Assembly: GCA_963680875.1 (NCBI GenBank)
Contig: OY804579.1
Span: forward strand, 78,543,095-78,607,094
Reading direction: 5' to 3'
DNA: 64,000 nt
DNA from: Bathymodiolus brooksi
Lineage: Eukaryota > Mollusca > Bivalvia > Mytilida > Modiolidae
This document shows, in pieces, positions 1 through 29,518 of the stretch; within the stretch, counting starts at the first letter, position 1; each line of letters opens with the position of its first letter. Below the pieces are notes generated by a model. That model did no database searches and had not been told where the DNA came from. It saw only the letters and a list, made by a program, of their open reading frames with translations. The translations under genes and the position numbers were made by a program.

Positions 1-839
1 AATTTCTAAATTTTTATCGCCTTCAACAAACTACCTAACCATCATTCTTACCATTCTGTTAATGAGGAACTGTGGAATTGTCTTTATAGTGGACGGAATA
101 TTAAGTTACTGCAGTTTCCACGGTTTGCACGGACTCTAGTACATTGTATAATAGAATAATAAACAGTGCCAGTTATCTCCCTTCATACTCGCCACTAACT
201 CTTACTCTCAGCTTTTTTCATCGGGGATGGTGTCTACATCGTAATTTATGATTGCCTACTGACAAATTTAATTATACAAATGCAAAAAAATATTTCGAAT
301 TAGAGATAGAGTCAAAGATGTGTATGTAGCATATGTATGACATATTACTGTGGAGAACTTGGTAAACACGCACTTGTCAAAACCGCAAAGGGAGTTAACT
401 CCATCATTTCAAAAGAAGAATGAACTTCAGGGATAGAACACAAGGTGCATTATAAAATTAGCTTGTATCTTGTTTATTGATGAATCTGAATTGTTATTAA
501 ATCAAGTCAATAATTTATATATTGGAACAATTAATGAAGAAGAAGAACTTTATATATATATATATATTGAATGATTAATTATTGATTTGCATGACCATTT
601 TTTATTGAGTTATGCCCCAGCCTAAACTCGTTGAGATTTGTCTTCCGGAGAAATATTCTTTCTGAGATACAGAGCAGAACATTTCTTCGAAAGCCTAATC
701 TCGACGAGATTAACCCCAGCCTTGCCTTTGGCTTTGCCATGATTCCACTGACACAGAAAAAAAAATAATTGTCTGTAAAAATGATGTAGAATAAAACCGT
801 GGTAAATTAAAATTTTATAGTAAAATTTTTGGCGATTTT
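1..839. other. AT-rich stretch without a recognised gene
   Basis: No open frame of note and no recognised repeat family. Two related blocks near 618-640 and 690-712 share the pattern GCCTAA.CTCG..GAGATT, which looks like a decayed direct repeat. A short TA run lies near 550-570. Confidence 0.4.
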
Positions 840-845
840 GAACTA

Positions 846-983
846 CAAAGCTATTTAAAACTCAATATATCTAAAGATTTAAGACGCATGCTGACAAAAT
901 TAAGAAACGGCGCACATTCTTTGGCGATAGAAACTGGTAGATATGGTACAACAAAAATACCAGCTGATCAAAAGATTTTGTAA
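846..983 (+). pseudogene. Fragment of a second LINE: C-terminal end of a reverse-transcriptase protein
   Basis: The plus strand translates to a run with the spacing typical of the C-terminal end of LINE reverse-transcriptase proteins: basic LTKLRNGAHSLAIETGRY, then IPADQ. In the +1 frame it continues KRFCKFCP, the usual Cys-x-x-Cys ending, so there is one frameshift. No reverse-transcriptase core lies upstream, so this is a truncated relic unrelated in orientation to the neighbouring minus-strand LINE. Confidence 0.5.
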
Positions 984-1013
984 ATTCTGCCCCACAGTTT
1001 CTTTTTCAGTAAA

Positions 1014-1016
1014 TAA

Positions 1017-1049
<33 letters not shown>
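1014..1049. repeat. (AATA)n microsatellite at the LINE 3' end
   Basis: About nine AATA units in direct contact with the 3' end of the minus-strand LINE. On the element's own strand this reads (TATT)n, a common kind of simple-repeat 3' tail for CR1/Jockey-type LINEs. Confidence 0.8.
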
Positions 1050-1051
<2 letters not shown>

Positions 1052-1132
1052 GTTTTATTTAAAGTCGGCAAGACACAAACAATATAACATAAGCTCGCAA
1101 TGAGCTTTTGAACCGACATATATAAATATTAC

Positions 1133-1745
1133 ATAAAAACATACAATACATTTACATACAGCCACAAGTAGCACATACATGTTCATAAATATCAAGCATG
1201 CACAAATAAATTGCAAAGCAGGTAATACATAATGCAATGAAACATAAAAACACAGCAAAGCAAAGCACACAAATAAAATAATAATGCAAAGCAAAAAGAA
1301 TAAAAAGCAGAACAATGAAAGTTTTGGTATACCGCCCCTCACAAATAACTAAGAAATTTTGACATGCTATGCATGTATAGGATTTACCATTCCGAAAAGA
1401 AATATGATTTTTAAATTCATTGAAATTAGAACCATACAGACACAAGTAGCACATACATGTTCATAACTATCAAGCATGGACAATTAAATTGTAAAGCAGG
1501 TAATACATAATGCAATGAAACATAAAAACACAGCAAAGCAAAGCACAAAATAAAGCACACAAATAAAATGATAATGTAAAGCAAAAAAATAAAAAATAAA
1601 ATAAAAAAATAAAAAGCAGAACACTGAAAGTTTTGGTATACCGCCCCGTCACAAATAACTAAGAATTTTGACATACTATGCATGTACAGGATTTACCATT
1701 CCAAAAAGAAATAAGATTTTTAAATTCATTGAAATTAGAACAGTT
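1133..1745 (-). repeat. Tandem duplication of the LINE 3' end (~300 bp period)
   Basis: Two consecutive copies of the same segment (about 1133-1437 and 1438-1745). Each carries the end of the reverse-transcriptase frame (SNFNEFKN.ISF.NGKS) followed by the A-rich 3' UTR. They differ by scattered substitutions and a small indel. The duplication explains several hydrophobic minus-strand open frames, which are not genes. Confidence 0.8.
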
Positions 1746-3233
1746 TCTATAATTGTCTGGAAGTGAATTCCATAAGACCGGGGCAGCATACCTAAATGAA
1801 CTCTTACCGTACCTTGATGATTTTACCTGTGGAATCTGTAATAGATTTGTATATCGAAAATTATATTTATGGTCTTGTTTTTTAACTAAATTAGATAATA
1901 CAGGTGGTGCTAGACCATTTAAAATTTTGAATGTTTCCAGTGCCATTGTTCTTATTCTCCTGATATGCTGTGTTGGCATTTTTGCTTTAATCAGTAAGTT
2001 TTCATAAGATGCCTCATAATCCTGGTAAACAAAACGTAGAGCTCTTTCCTGTATCTTTTCAGTTTTCTTCGTATTAGTTTCTGAGCAAAATTGCCAAGAC
2101 AAGGGGCAAAAATTAAAATTTGATAGTACAAAAGTGTGAAAAATAGTAAGCCGGTTCAATTTGCTAAGGTTTTTACCGATACGCTTTAATATATTTAACT
2201 GTTGAACTGCTTTCTTACAAATATTTTTAATATGACAATCAAAATTTAACATGAAATCAATATCAACACCCAAGAGTTTAACTACTTCATCACATGATAT
2301 ATTTGCAGTTCCAATCTGAAAAATGGGTGATTTATCAAAAGACTTTTTACCAACTGCAATCGCTTGGAATTTTTCTGGATTTGCTTGCATGCAATTAAAA
2401 TGAAACCAATTTATGAGTATATTACTTTCTTGTTGCAAAACATTTACTACCTCGTCAAAATTTGGAGAATGAAAAGAAAGGGTGTTGTCGTCTGCATAGT
2501 TGTATAAATCACAATGTTTTATAAAATAAAATATATCATTTATGAATACATTAAAAAGCAGCGTTCCGAGAATTGAACCCTGCGGAACACCTTTCTGTAT
2601 ATTTGCCCATGTGCTAACAATATTCCCTATTTTAATTTATTGTTTTCTGTTAGATAAATAAGATAGTAGGAGTTTTGTAGCATTATCTGACAATCCATAC
2701 GCTGACAATTTACATATTAAAATATCATGTGGCAAACAGTCGAATGCCTTCGACAAATCCATTAAAATTGCTACTATATACTCATTACAATCTAAAGCCT
2801 GCTTCCAATCTTCTAAAAGTCTTAAAAGAGTAGTTTGACAGCCATGTCCTTTTCTAAACGCACATAAAAAATGGTCAAAAATATTATAAAAAAAATCTGA
2901 CAATTGAACAGATAAAACTTTTTCAAAAATTTTTGAAGGTATAGGTAATATGCTGACAGGCCTATAATTACTTTTTAAAAAAGGATCATTCTTTTTGATT
3001 ATGGGTGTAACCTGTGCTTCCTTTAGTCTATTTGGGAAGATACCTGAGTCTATTGACATGTTTATTATTTTTGTGATTGGTGATAAGAGTGATATTTTAC
3101 CAAGTTTCATCAATTTGACAGAGATTTTATCAACACCTGTTGCTTTTTTAACATTAAATTTATCAATGACTTTAGATACAAATGTTTCATTAGTTGATTT
3201 GAATTCAAAACTATTTTTTACAAAATTTTTATC
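1659..3233 (-). pseudogene. LINE reverse-transcriptase part, interrupted by a stop
   Basis: Continuation of the LINE protein in a second frame. Visible motifs: KKATGVDKIS, SNYRPVSILP, the fingers/palm run FRKGHGCQTTLL and AILMDLSKAFDCLPHD, then QGSILGTLLFNVFINDI and the catalytic YADD near 2490. A TAA at 2637-2639 interrupts the frame after LSNRKQ, and the same frame resumes beyond it. The end has the usual WNSLP(D) thumb-side motif. Frameshift plus stop make it non-functional. Confidence 0.8.
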
Positions 3234-3234
3234 T

Positions 3235-5043
3235 TCAATAATCTTTGCCGATGTCCTGGGCTACATTTACGAAAAATTTGTTAAAAACTTCAGCTACATC
3301 TACATTTTTAGTCACAATTTTATCATTATCTTGTAAGATAATTTTAGATTGAGTTCCACAAGATTTTTTGGAGAAATAGGGTTTCATGGTTTTCCAGAAC
3401 TCAGTTTGTTTACAGCCAGCGGTGCATCTTTCTTGGAAATAATTATTTTCAGATTTTCTTTTTAACTTATTTACTAAATTTCTTCTTAATCTGTACTGTT
3501 CCCAGTTTTTAGAACTTTTGTCTTTTAAGAATTTGGAATAATACATTTTCTTGTTATATATTGCTTTACGTAATTCTCTATTCATGTATGGCAACTGATT
3601 ATTTTTCCTATACATTTCTTTTGTTGGAACATGTTTATCAAAAATAGTATTTATATCTGATTCAAAAGTTTCATATATTTCATTCACATCAATATCATTT
3701 GTACTTGTATTTGATTGTACCTGTATATTTACCTTAGACAGATCTTCATTTAAAGCAATTACATCCAGATTTTTAAAGCTTCTGTATTTAATCTTTTGTT
3801 TTTCATTTGCTGGTGTTATATTATTGATGACAGTACTGATCATGTTGTGACAATCACTTATTATACCAGTTGTAAAGTTTAAAGTTTTAAAACACAGAGA
3901 TTTTGAATTTGTTAATATTACATCTAAAAGTGAATTCTTGCAATTTATCATGAAACATGTAGGTTCTTTTATTAGATTACAAAGATCAAATAGTTCCATT
4001 AAATCAAAAAGAGTTTTCCCTTTATTTTTACATAAAAGATCATAGTTCAAATCTCCCATCAATAAATAATGATCATATTGTGTAATACATTTGTCAATAG
4101 TGATTGTTAACTGTTCACTAAATTTCTTATCTGACATGCTAGGTGGTCTGTATACACAGAAGATGGACCATTTGGTTTTATTCAAAGTTACCTCATATAT
4201 GATATTTTCTAAGTTTTTACATTCTAGATCGTGTCTCCTCCTAGCTGGTATGTCTGTCCTAATGAATGCTGCTAAGCCTCCTCCATGTATATTCCTATCA
4301 TGTCTTTCAAGTTTGTAGCCTGATACCTCAAAAATGCTGTTTCTAAAAGAGGAATCAATTTTAGTTTCAGAAATAAATAGCAGATCTACAGTTTTCTCAT
4401 TAAGAAGTTCTTCAATTTCAACAAATTTAAATTTCATGCTGTTTATATTCAAATGAGCTACTATGAATTTTCTAGGATGTTTTTTCTTTACATCTTTTAA
4501 TTCTTCAAAAACTGATTGCTGATTTGTTTCATCAATGTTTATGCTCAACTCAATGTTGGTGTCATTCTCCTGTTCGAAAAAGGAGTCTGTGAAATGGAAT
4601 GAGTTGCAATTTTTGCATAGCCATGCATCACTGGTTTTACTAAGTGAGCTATATTCAGAAGGCGATATACTCGCACATTTTATATTCCACCAATAGTTGC
4701 AGCCTTCGCAAAGTACTGCACGGTGAGTTTTGGCTACCGGTTTATAACATTCACCACATGGGTATTTAGGTGGACCAGGATTCAAGGCTATGTCCCCACT
4801 AATAATAAGTACTGTTATCATTCTGTGATGATTATGTTTCAGGTCTATAGGGATAGCTAGATGTTGCATCCTGTTATGCTTTATATGATAGAATAGCATA
4901 GCATACTTGTCAAGGTTTAGATCAGAAGATAGCCTCAATTCATACTTGCTATTTGGAGTCACTGGATGGATTAAAAAGTTTGATGTGACATGTTGTTTAT
5001 TTGTTTGTGATTCATCAATGCTATTTACATTCAGTGTCCTCAA
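3235..5043 (-). pseudogene. LINE protein, N-terminal part: 2A-like motif, PHD-like finger and endonuclease
   Basis: An open frame of 602 codons whose first codon is TTG, so the true start is either an ATG near residue 49 or lost upstream. Residues 83-91 read GDIALNPGP, a 2A-like sequence. Residues 95-145 carry the Cys/His spacing of a PHD-like finger (CGEC, CEGC, C..C). From about residue 190 the endonuclease begins: AHLNINSM, then FISETKID with the catalytic Glu, and later LLMGDLNYD. It ends at a TGA about 30 codons before the reverse transcriptase; the reading continues in another frame, so this is a frameshifted element. Confidence 0.8.
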
Positions 5044-5269
5044 TACAATTTATTAAGAAATGAATATAATATTCCTTTTATAAACATATATGATTTTAAT
5101 AAAATCAATTATTTTATTAATCCTGCAGTAATACATGTCAGATGCAAAATTAGTTTGTAAATTTATCAAAGAAGCCATGTTGTTGAGAGAACATCCATCA
5201 GTCAACCAAAACTAATCTTCACACTGCATTATATTTCACTATTAGTAGTGACTTATTATTATTATCAGA

Positions 5270-5425
5270 GATGTATACATGTCTCCGTTTTTATATACAA
5301 TGTATGAATACTTTAACAATTATGTTATAACTAAATGTCTTTTATCTTGTGATGTACTTTTAATGTTAATTGGATCACGCCAATATACTGTGCTATTTCC
5401 ATTAAAATATTGAATTGAATTGAAT
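5270..5425 (+). mobile_element. Possible 3' end of another LINE with a (GAATT)n tail
   Basis: The plus strand has a short 3'-UTR-like stretch containing ATCACGCCAATATACTGTGC and ending in a TTGAA pentanucleotide run (5409-5432). A unique segment closing on a short simple-repeat tail fits a severely 5'-truncated LINE copy. No coding remnant supports it. Confidence 0.35.
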
Positions 5426-7250
5426 TGAATTGTAAAAGAACCCCCTATGCTCTTTGATAACACAGACAAGTTACTCAATACTGCGGTTAGTTATGGCTCA
5501 GGCTGGGTAGAAAATGGCTGCAGATTTCTGGTTTACATTTCACGCTAGTCATTGGGGGCATTACGTTTCACCCATGTCCGTCTGTACATCCCACATTTGG
5601 TTTCTGCTTGGCTTCACCATATCATTTGAAATGTAACACAAGGTCAGTGATGATAGAAGATCATGTTTCTTATCAGACTTTCCGACTTTTTCCCCTCTGG
5701 AGTTATGCCCCTTCATTTTCTCTAAAATAGAAAGTTTGGTTTCCACTCAATAACTTGCATTCTCTTGAAGCAATTCTATTGAAATTTATTTTACAATTAT
5801 GTTTTGACCATAATTCACAGTTCAAGTTAGAATTTGGCTATTATTTCAAAATTATGTTCCTAAATTGATAAATGGCAAATATTTGGAATTTGTGCTCTAA
5901 CTTTAGTTTCCCTTGACCAAATTTCTAGAACACACAATACAGTCATCTCCCTCTTATAAGGCCGCTCCCACCAAAAGCCACACCCTTGTATCAAAACTGT
6001 CCCTCTTAATGTGGCCATGGTTTCATTGCTGAGGGGTGTCCCAATAAGAGAGGGATTACTGTATATAAAGTAAGCAAGTTTTCTCTTCAAACTTTATATT
6101 TGTACTATAATATGGTAATTTAAGACTAATCAGTGTTTAATGCTATTGCCAACAATATTTAAATTCTATCGTGGCGATCTGAAAGAGGAAGTTAGAGTAC
6201 ATAGAGACAAAAAACTGCCAATCTGTTTCAAGTTTTGACATACTGATATAATTTATGAGTAAATTTCAAAAATAAATTACCACAGAGTAGACTTAATGGC
6301 TGTCGGTACCATGTTGTACCAGATAAAACTACAAACCTACAATGTACATTCTAAATTGCTGTTAGAATTATTTATGTCAAATAAAGTTGAACATCTTATA
6401 TGAACAGTAGGCATTTAACCTTATAACATTTAGTTTTACTTTTGCTAAAAATAGAAATACATCAAAGTACAAATGTACTGTCAAAAAGTAGAGTGAATTT
6501 AAGGGGTTTTTTTTGGGAGGGGGGGTTTGGGGTTGACTATTTTTTTCTCCTGGAGTCAGACAATTTTTTCACACCAAAGAAAAAGATATTATTTCATTTT
6601 AGGAGATGAAAAGTCAGCATTTTGTTTTTCTCAAATATTACCAAAATTTAAAATGTTAAAGTTTTGCATCTTATGTTTTGTTTTTCATTTTTTTCTCTGT
6701 TTATTATTTATGTACACTACACCAATTGTTCTTATTATTAATGCAACTGACATACTTTTCGAAATGCTTTATAGTCCATAATTTGTTCCGGTTTCTTTCA
6801 CCAATAAAAAGTGGCATTAAATACCATAAACTAAACCAAACGAAACCATAATTTAAAAAAAAAAAATAATCTCCCATTGTAAGAAGACCTAACACTGATA
6901 CATATATTGCTTTACTTTTTTTTATAGGGAGGTGTTAATATCAATCACCAGATGCATATTCCTTTGCAATTGTCATTTCCAAAAAAAGAATTGTTTCTAT
7001 CCACACATTTTTTAAATATAATTTATCATGTCAAATTGTCATTCTGTTTTTTATTGTTTATTTATAATCTTTCAGGAGAGTGTCAAAATTTATGTTTAAC
7101 ATAAAAGTACAAGAGTTCAAAATTTTTTGTTATTTTTTTCATTATTTTATTTTGTTGCAGACGAAAACAATTTTGAATTTTTTTTTAAAAGAAATTGATT
7201 TATATACTAACATATAGATATATGATATATGTTCTAAATACAAAGTATAA
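5426..7250. other. Intergenic stretch with one MITE and no gene
   Basis: AT-rich. Apart from the MITE at 5940-6061, nothing coding is convincing. Around 5545-5620 there is a decayed block with CCATGTCCGTCTGTACATC that resembles the iterated-block repeats seen elsewhere in the window. T- and G-rich runs occur at 6505-6540. Confidence 0.4.
5940..6061. mobile_element. TA-flanked MITE, 122 bp
   Basis: Ends are CAGTCATCTCCCTCTTAT and ATAAGAGAGGGATTACTG, imperfect inverted repeats of about 20 bp, flanked by TA on both sides. TA target and CAG start fit a non-autonomous Tc1/mariner-pogo type element. Decayed relatives with CCTCTTATAAG occur near 10872-11006, 18128-18200 and 38130-38222. Confidence 0.7.
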
Positions 7251-7252
7251 TA

Positions 7253-7326
7253 TTTTATCCTTTACACATCACAATATAGCTGAAATACTGCTAAAGTTGA
7301 TGTTAAACACCAATCAATCAATCAAT
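7253..7326 (+). mobile_element. SINE family D, 3' end with (AATC)n tail
   Basis: Only the 3' domain remains: CACAATATAGCTGAAATACT, then GTTAAACACC, then an AATC run. This tail defines the D family here; the core AGCTGAAATA..G..GTTAAACA is shared with families A, B and C. Confidence 0.7.
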
Positions 7327-7429
7327 CCTTTCAATTTTTCTTTTATTTGTACATATAAACCAACTTTTTTATACACACTTATGTCATATTTCTAAGGGTC
7401 TTGTAGTTGAGGAAATTAATTTATAGTAT

Positions 7430-7459
7430 TTGTTCATGTCACTATATAGCTGAAATAGC

Positions 7460-7490
<31 letters not shown>

Positions 7491-7492
7491 TT
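7430..7492 (+). mobile_element. SINE family D fragment
   Basis: Decayed 3' end: CACTATATAGCTGAAATAGC joined directly to a CAATCAATCAAT run; the GTTAAACACC part is deleted. Confidence 0.55.
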
Positions 7493-7988
7493 TCTTATCG
7501 GGCTAAATGAACAAATAGATGTACAACGTATATTATGTATACAATATATTGTATGCAGAGTCACTTATATTTACTACATACAGAATAGCTCTATTAATAA
7601 GAAAGACATCAAATAAAATTAATCTGTACTGCATCGACCTCTTTAAGACCAAGTTTTATTATTATTTATTGTTTATTAGTTGTAAATTTATATTGACTAA
7701 ACATTTTAAGATGATTAAATTGATAGTTCTTATCAAGTAAACAGTGTGCCCCCTATTAAATGTGATATCTTTAATAAATTTTAAGTTATGGCAATAGGTA
7801 TTTACATGTATAACAAAACATACACAATTAGAATGTACCATAAGTAAAAATTTTATCAATGCCAGCTCATATATTTTGTATACTGTGAAACATTTTTTAT
7901 TTATGTGGACAGAAATTTTGTGGATTATGTCGGTCATCCAATCTATAAATTAATTATACCAACAAAGTATATGTTTAATTCAACTTAC

Positions 7989-8133
7989 CCAGAAAAAAAC
8001 CACAGACCTGCCGCAAGTCACTGACAAGTACACCTCGCCATGAGTGAGATTCGAACTCACAACTTAAGTGGTGATAGGGTACTGATTGCATAGGTAGTTG
8101 TAAATCTAACTACCATACGATCACAACCATGAC
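7989..8133 (-). mobile_element. SINE family A, head and middle only
   Basis: Reading the minus strand: tRNA-like head ending in the B box GAGTTCGAATCTCAC, then TGGCGAGGTGTAC, TCAGTGACTTGCGGCAGG and GTGGTTTT. The 3' half is missing. Family A is described at 17548. Confidence 0.75.
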
Positions 8134-8616
8134 ATAGTACCTTAATTTCTTTATATTTTGATATTATTATTTGATTGGAAATTCAAAATCCACGGAGTTA
8201 AGAACCCACGATTGCTGGTCTTTTATGTACAATCCATAAATATTGAAATCTACAAAATTTCTGTTCATTTGAGTAGGTTATGAGTTATGGGTCTTTAACA
8301 CCACTTTTAGCAGTACATATTGGTATTTTAGCTACTATACAGTCGGAGACATACCATGATAAATCACTGTGATAGACCTATCACTCTTCCTAGTGATACT
8401 GATATATTTTTTGCTCTGTTTAATCTATTTACTTACTTTCTTGTGCGTTTTCGGTGATAGCAAGTAACACCCTAAATACAAAGCAAATTTTGAAGATATA
8501 TTAAACAGAACAAAAGATATATCAGTATCACTAAGATGAGTGATACGTCTATCACAGTGATTTATCATGGTATGTCTCTGACTGTACTGTATATCATGGC
8601 AGTTTTATTTGTGCAG

Positions 8617-8776
8617 AAAACACCAGACCTGTCGCAAGTCACTGACAAACTCCATCATGTTAAGTTGCATATAGAGTACACTTAACCATGTCAGGTAATC
8701 GAATTAACAACATGAGTGATGATTCACACTGATTGCATATATAAAAATCCACATGCCATATGATCACAGCCATTAT
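8617..8776 (-). mobile_element. SINE family A, diverged
   Basis: Recognisable by AAGTCACTGACAAACT and by the head region GATTGCATAT; the B box is heavily mutated. An old copy. Confidence 0.6.
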
Positions 8777-9029
8777 TGGCCCTTTATATTTTATTGGATG
8801 TATGACAGAGTTATCTCCCATTGTAATAATGACTGAGATTACTTATGAAATGAATCGTTATACAGTTGATTACAATACCTTTTGGTATTTTGTTGTAAAT
8901 ATTTCATTATTGTTGATGGATCTGACCTCATCATAATATGAACATTGTCTTTGCTTGGTATGCAGTCAAGTTCTAAAGCGAAAAAAAAAGCTTGTACTGT
9001 CATTCCAATAATTCTTATTTTATTTATAG

Positions 9030-26351
<17,322 letters not shown>

Positions 26352-26391
26352 GAAGGAGTATTGTTTCTTGACAGTATACACATCACATGTT

Positions 26392-26577
26392 CAGTCAAAC
26401 CTGCTCATGCGGTCACCTTTATTAAGCAGATACCTGTGTATTTTATGGTCACCTTTACTTGTACATGTACTGTCATAGAAAATTTTCATATGAATTGAAC
26501 CTCTTTTAAGAGGTCACCTGACTTATAAGGCCATTTTTCTTTGTCCCAAAGGTGACCTCTTAATACAGGTTTGACTG
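26392..26577. mobile_element. MITE family CAGTCAAACCTG, 186 bp
   Basis: Ends CAGTCAAACCTG and CAGGTTTGACTG; TA on the right, TT on the left. Interior has paired phrases GAGGTCACCTGACTTATAAG and AAAGGTGACCTCTTAATACA. Other copies: 49813-49990 and 51709-51887. It begins 40 bp after the ASB-like stop codon. Confidence 0.8.
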
Positions 26578-26686
26578 TATATTGTTTACCATACTTGGTC
26601 TAATAATTCATTTGTTAACTTTGTTATTGACAAATTTTGCATTTATTATTTTTTACTAAATAAGTGCAATTTTACATCTTCGTTAA

Positions 26687-27031
26687 CCAAGGGTTGTAAT
26701 CCACCTCCCCTTGTCTTCATCCTTCTCGGCTGTGTTAGCAGTAATTTCATTATTCCCGTGCACTGCCATCTGATGAATTTTGTCAGTTGCGTCCCTTTAA
26801 ATGATATCAGCATAATGTTCAGAAAAAATATTTCCTGTTTTTTTTTGCAATCACTCATGGCAAAACCTAAACATGTCCATTTTATATTTAAATTTTCCTT
26901 ACAAAATACATGTGTTTATAACATGCATTCTGATTGGTTGCAGCTATCACTGGCTGCATCCACTTAACCCCTAACTGTGTGACCCAGAAAATTAAGGATG
27001 AAAAGGAGGGGAGGTTTATCGTAACCCTTGG
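26687..27031. mobile_element. MITE with ~45-bp imperfect inverted repeats, 345 bp
   Basis: Left CCAAGGGTTGTAATCCACCT with CTTCATCCTT; right AAGGATGAAAAGGAGGGGAG with CGTAACCCTTGG. No clear target duplication. Intergenic. Confidence 0.65.
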
Positions 27032-28200
27032 CTGGGGAAAATAGCAATTTTATTGTTGAATGGACATTTTAATCCATTTAGAATAATGATTTTTATGCAA
27101 ACAGTATTATCTTTTACAGTATTCTATCTTGTATTAAGTATGACAGAGAGATTTTATTAATTTACACAATGTTGTATAAACATTTATGCCCCTCAGGTTT
27201 GTATTGTTTTTTTCTTTACATGTAATATTTTGTAGTGTATTTTATTTTGGACGAACCTCCCTTTTTATATGAACACAGAATTTTTGCGGTCATATTGTAG
27301 TATGGCTGTCTTGTCATTGTTTATCTCCATCTGTAGACACTGCTCTTTCTTTCCTCAATAACCAAAGTTTTATTTGACTCTATTTGAAAGTTATGCTGTT
27401 TAAGCATAACCAATAACACAAACCCTCTGAAATTATTGCACAATAAAACTTGGAACAGAAAAAGGTTTAGGTTGATTTTAACGATTCTAGTCCTACAGAG
27501 CTTGTTTCTAAGCAAGAGGCCAATAGGTGCCAAAAATGGTTGACTTGCTGCAGTCGTATCAGCTGTTTATTTTAATATGCCAAAAAATATCAGCAAATCT
27601 ACTGACATCTAACCTTTGATATTGGGTCATATCAGAATTCAAGTGAGTAATTAACAACAGGCCTATGAAATCTTGAGGCATTGAACACACAAATTTAGCT
27701 GATTTTGAAAAAAATTTGAGAGCTGTTGCATGTGAGTGAAGGTACCACTACACTGATGTGATGCTATCTCAATACTCAGTGTCACTAGATGTAAGTAGTA
27801 GAGAGATTCTGTACACTGTAACACGTAAGCTGATGTGATCTCAACACCCAGTGTCGTAAAGATGTAAGTGGTTCACCAGATCTAATACCATTTGTTTTTA
27901 ACAAGGACGTCTACCTACCAAAGTACCATTTTCTTCTCTGGAGGTAGGGGGTGAGATTTATAGACCCAGTAAAAGTATACTGAACCTCAGACTACGTCCT
28001 TGGTCGATATACTTTGATCTGGTCAATAAATTCTGGCATTTACCCCATCAATAGGCTATAATTGTACATATATATTATTCGTTTTTCTAGGAATGTTACT
28101 ATTTTGTGTATTATTACATATATATTAAAATGTTATTGGTGCTGTTTTGTATTAATGTATTGTTATTTACTTGTTGCTTTGGTGTTAGCAATAAAATTAT
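27032..28200. other. Intergenic stretch between the convergent genes
   Basis: No coding evidence. A loose duplication of CACTGATGTGAT...CTCAATACTCAGTGTC lies at 27750-27870. AATAAA occurs near 27441 and 28188 but neither can be tied to the ASB-like transcript. Confidence 0.4.
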
Positions 28201-28960
28201 TAAGTCTCCCAAACAACGTTTGGAGACTTATTGTTTTTGCTCCGTTTCTTATTAATATTATACTCCTTTCTTTCTTTGGCACATGAACATGTCCATGGCA
28301 GATCTCAGGAACTACTGGACAGAATTTCATGAAACTTGGTGGAGTTATAGATATATGTTTCTAGTTGGTCCAAAAGTTTTCAGCTTTGTGGTAAAAAGGG
28401 TCAAAGTCATATTTTGAAGGGTTCAAACGGGGTGGGGATTACTATAGAATCCTATGGGAAAGTTGAAATTGTGTACATTAATGTTGATAACTTTTAAATG
28501 GATAATGATAGAGACATAAAATTTGACATAGTGATAGGTCACCATTAGAGGAGCAATTCTGCATTTTCAAAATTTTCAACATGTCTGCCATTTTCAAAAT
28601 GGCTGCCAAAACACGGCATAAAAAATGGGCGGTAAAAATTCAACATTGTCCGATATCATCAAAATTTGATATGTGGGTAGATAGTGATGTCCCGACATTG
28701 AAAAATTTCTACCGGTCGCCATTTTCAAAATGGCCACCACAGTGCCGCACAAATTCAACATTTTTCGATTTCAACGAAATTTCATATGCAGGTAGATTAT
28801 GATGTCCTGAATTGATTCCTGACATCGAAAAATTTCTACCGGTCTCCATTTTCAAAATGGCCACCACAATACCGCAAAAATTCAACATTGTTCGATTTCA
28901 AAGGTAGCTTTTGATTTATTTTTTAAACCTGTTGTCAGTGGCCGGTTTGAGAGACTTTAT
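28201..28960 (+). mobile_element. Iterated-block repeat of a second type, hairpin start TAAGTCTCC
   Basis: Opens with a 30-bp hairpin TAAGTCTCC / GGAGACTTA. The inverse of the start (GGTTTGAGAGACTTTA) closes the element. Modules carry ACATAAAATTTGACATAGTG-like lines and blocks such as CCATTTTCAAAATGGCCACC. Same plan as the repeats at 15.9 and 21.2 kb but different sequence. Confidence 0.6.
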
Positions 28961-29182
28961 AATCATATCTTGTTATATTTCTTCTTCTTCTGTTATTATT
29001 TTTTTTTTTTTGGTGTTTGTTACTTTCCCAAATATGCCAAGAATTTGGAAATGAGCAGCTTAGGAATATTTTTTATTGTAGTACGATATATCAAGTTTTA
29101 TTTTCTGTTAAGTTCATGTGTCTTCATGTGATGATCGACTTGTAAATTACTGAAAGAAATTTGTTGGATTCTTAATGCTTTT

Positions 29183-29385
29183 AATCAGTGCCTATCACCA
29201 CTAACGTGTTGAGTTCGAATCCCGCTCAAGGCGAGGTGTACTTGATACAATATTATGTGATAGAGTTTGTCAGTGACGTGCGGCAGATCGTTGGTTTTCT
29301 TCGGTTTCTTCCGCCAATAAACTGACCGCCACATTATTACTGAAATATTGTTGAAAGTGGCATTAACCACTATAACCCTAAAACC
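29183..29385 (+). mobile_element. SINE family A, 5'-truncated
   Basis: From AATCAGTGCCTATCACCACT, B box GAGTTCGAATCCC, to GGCATTAACCACTATAACCC. Confidence 0.8.
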
Positions 29386-29518
29386 AGGTGTAAGTCTGGG
29401 AGGGAAAATAATTTTTTGTTTGTTATGAACTGTATATATATCCACCTCTCATTTAGTTTTTCATAGAATTCCATTTACCCGATTTATGGAACTTTCATAA
29501 ACAGACCTAATTAAAAAT

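Larger units (their letters stand above)
1014..5043 (-). mobile_element. Non-LTR retrotransposon (LINE, CR1/Jockey superfamily), nearly full coding region, inactive
   Basis: Order on the minus strand: PHD-like zinc finger, apurinic-type endonuclease, reverse transcriptase, 3' UTR with an internal duplication, then a simple-repeat tail. Most domains are present, but the coding region is broken by a frameshift near 3233-3240 and an in-frame TAA at 2637-2639. The 5' end is uncertain; no ATG-led ORF1 is seen above 5043. The clade (CR1, L2, Rex1 or a relative) cannot be fixed by eye. Confidence 0.85.

Noticed and set aside
1055..1683. Hydrophobic minus-strand open frames in the LINE 3' end
   Set aside because: They are A/T-rich UTR read on the minus strand and appear twice because of the local duplication.
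8945..9029. ATG at 8945 as the start of the ankyrin protein
   Set aside because: The stretch crosses a good pyrimidine tract and AG acceptor at 9029, and all following exons fit phase 1 entry, so it reads as intron. RNA data could overturn this.
28188..28193. AATAAA as polyadenylation signal of the ASB-like gene
   Set aside because: 1.8 kb past the stop with several repeats between; one of several AATAAA hexamers, none distinguishable.
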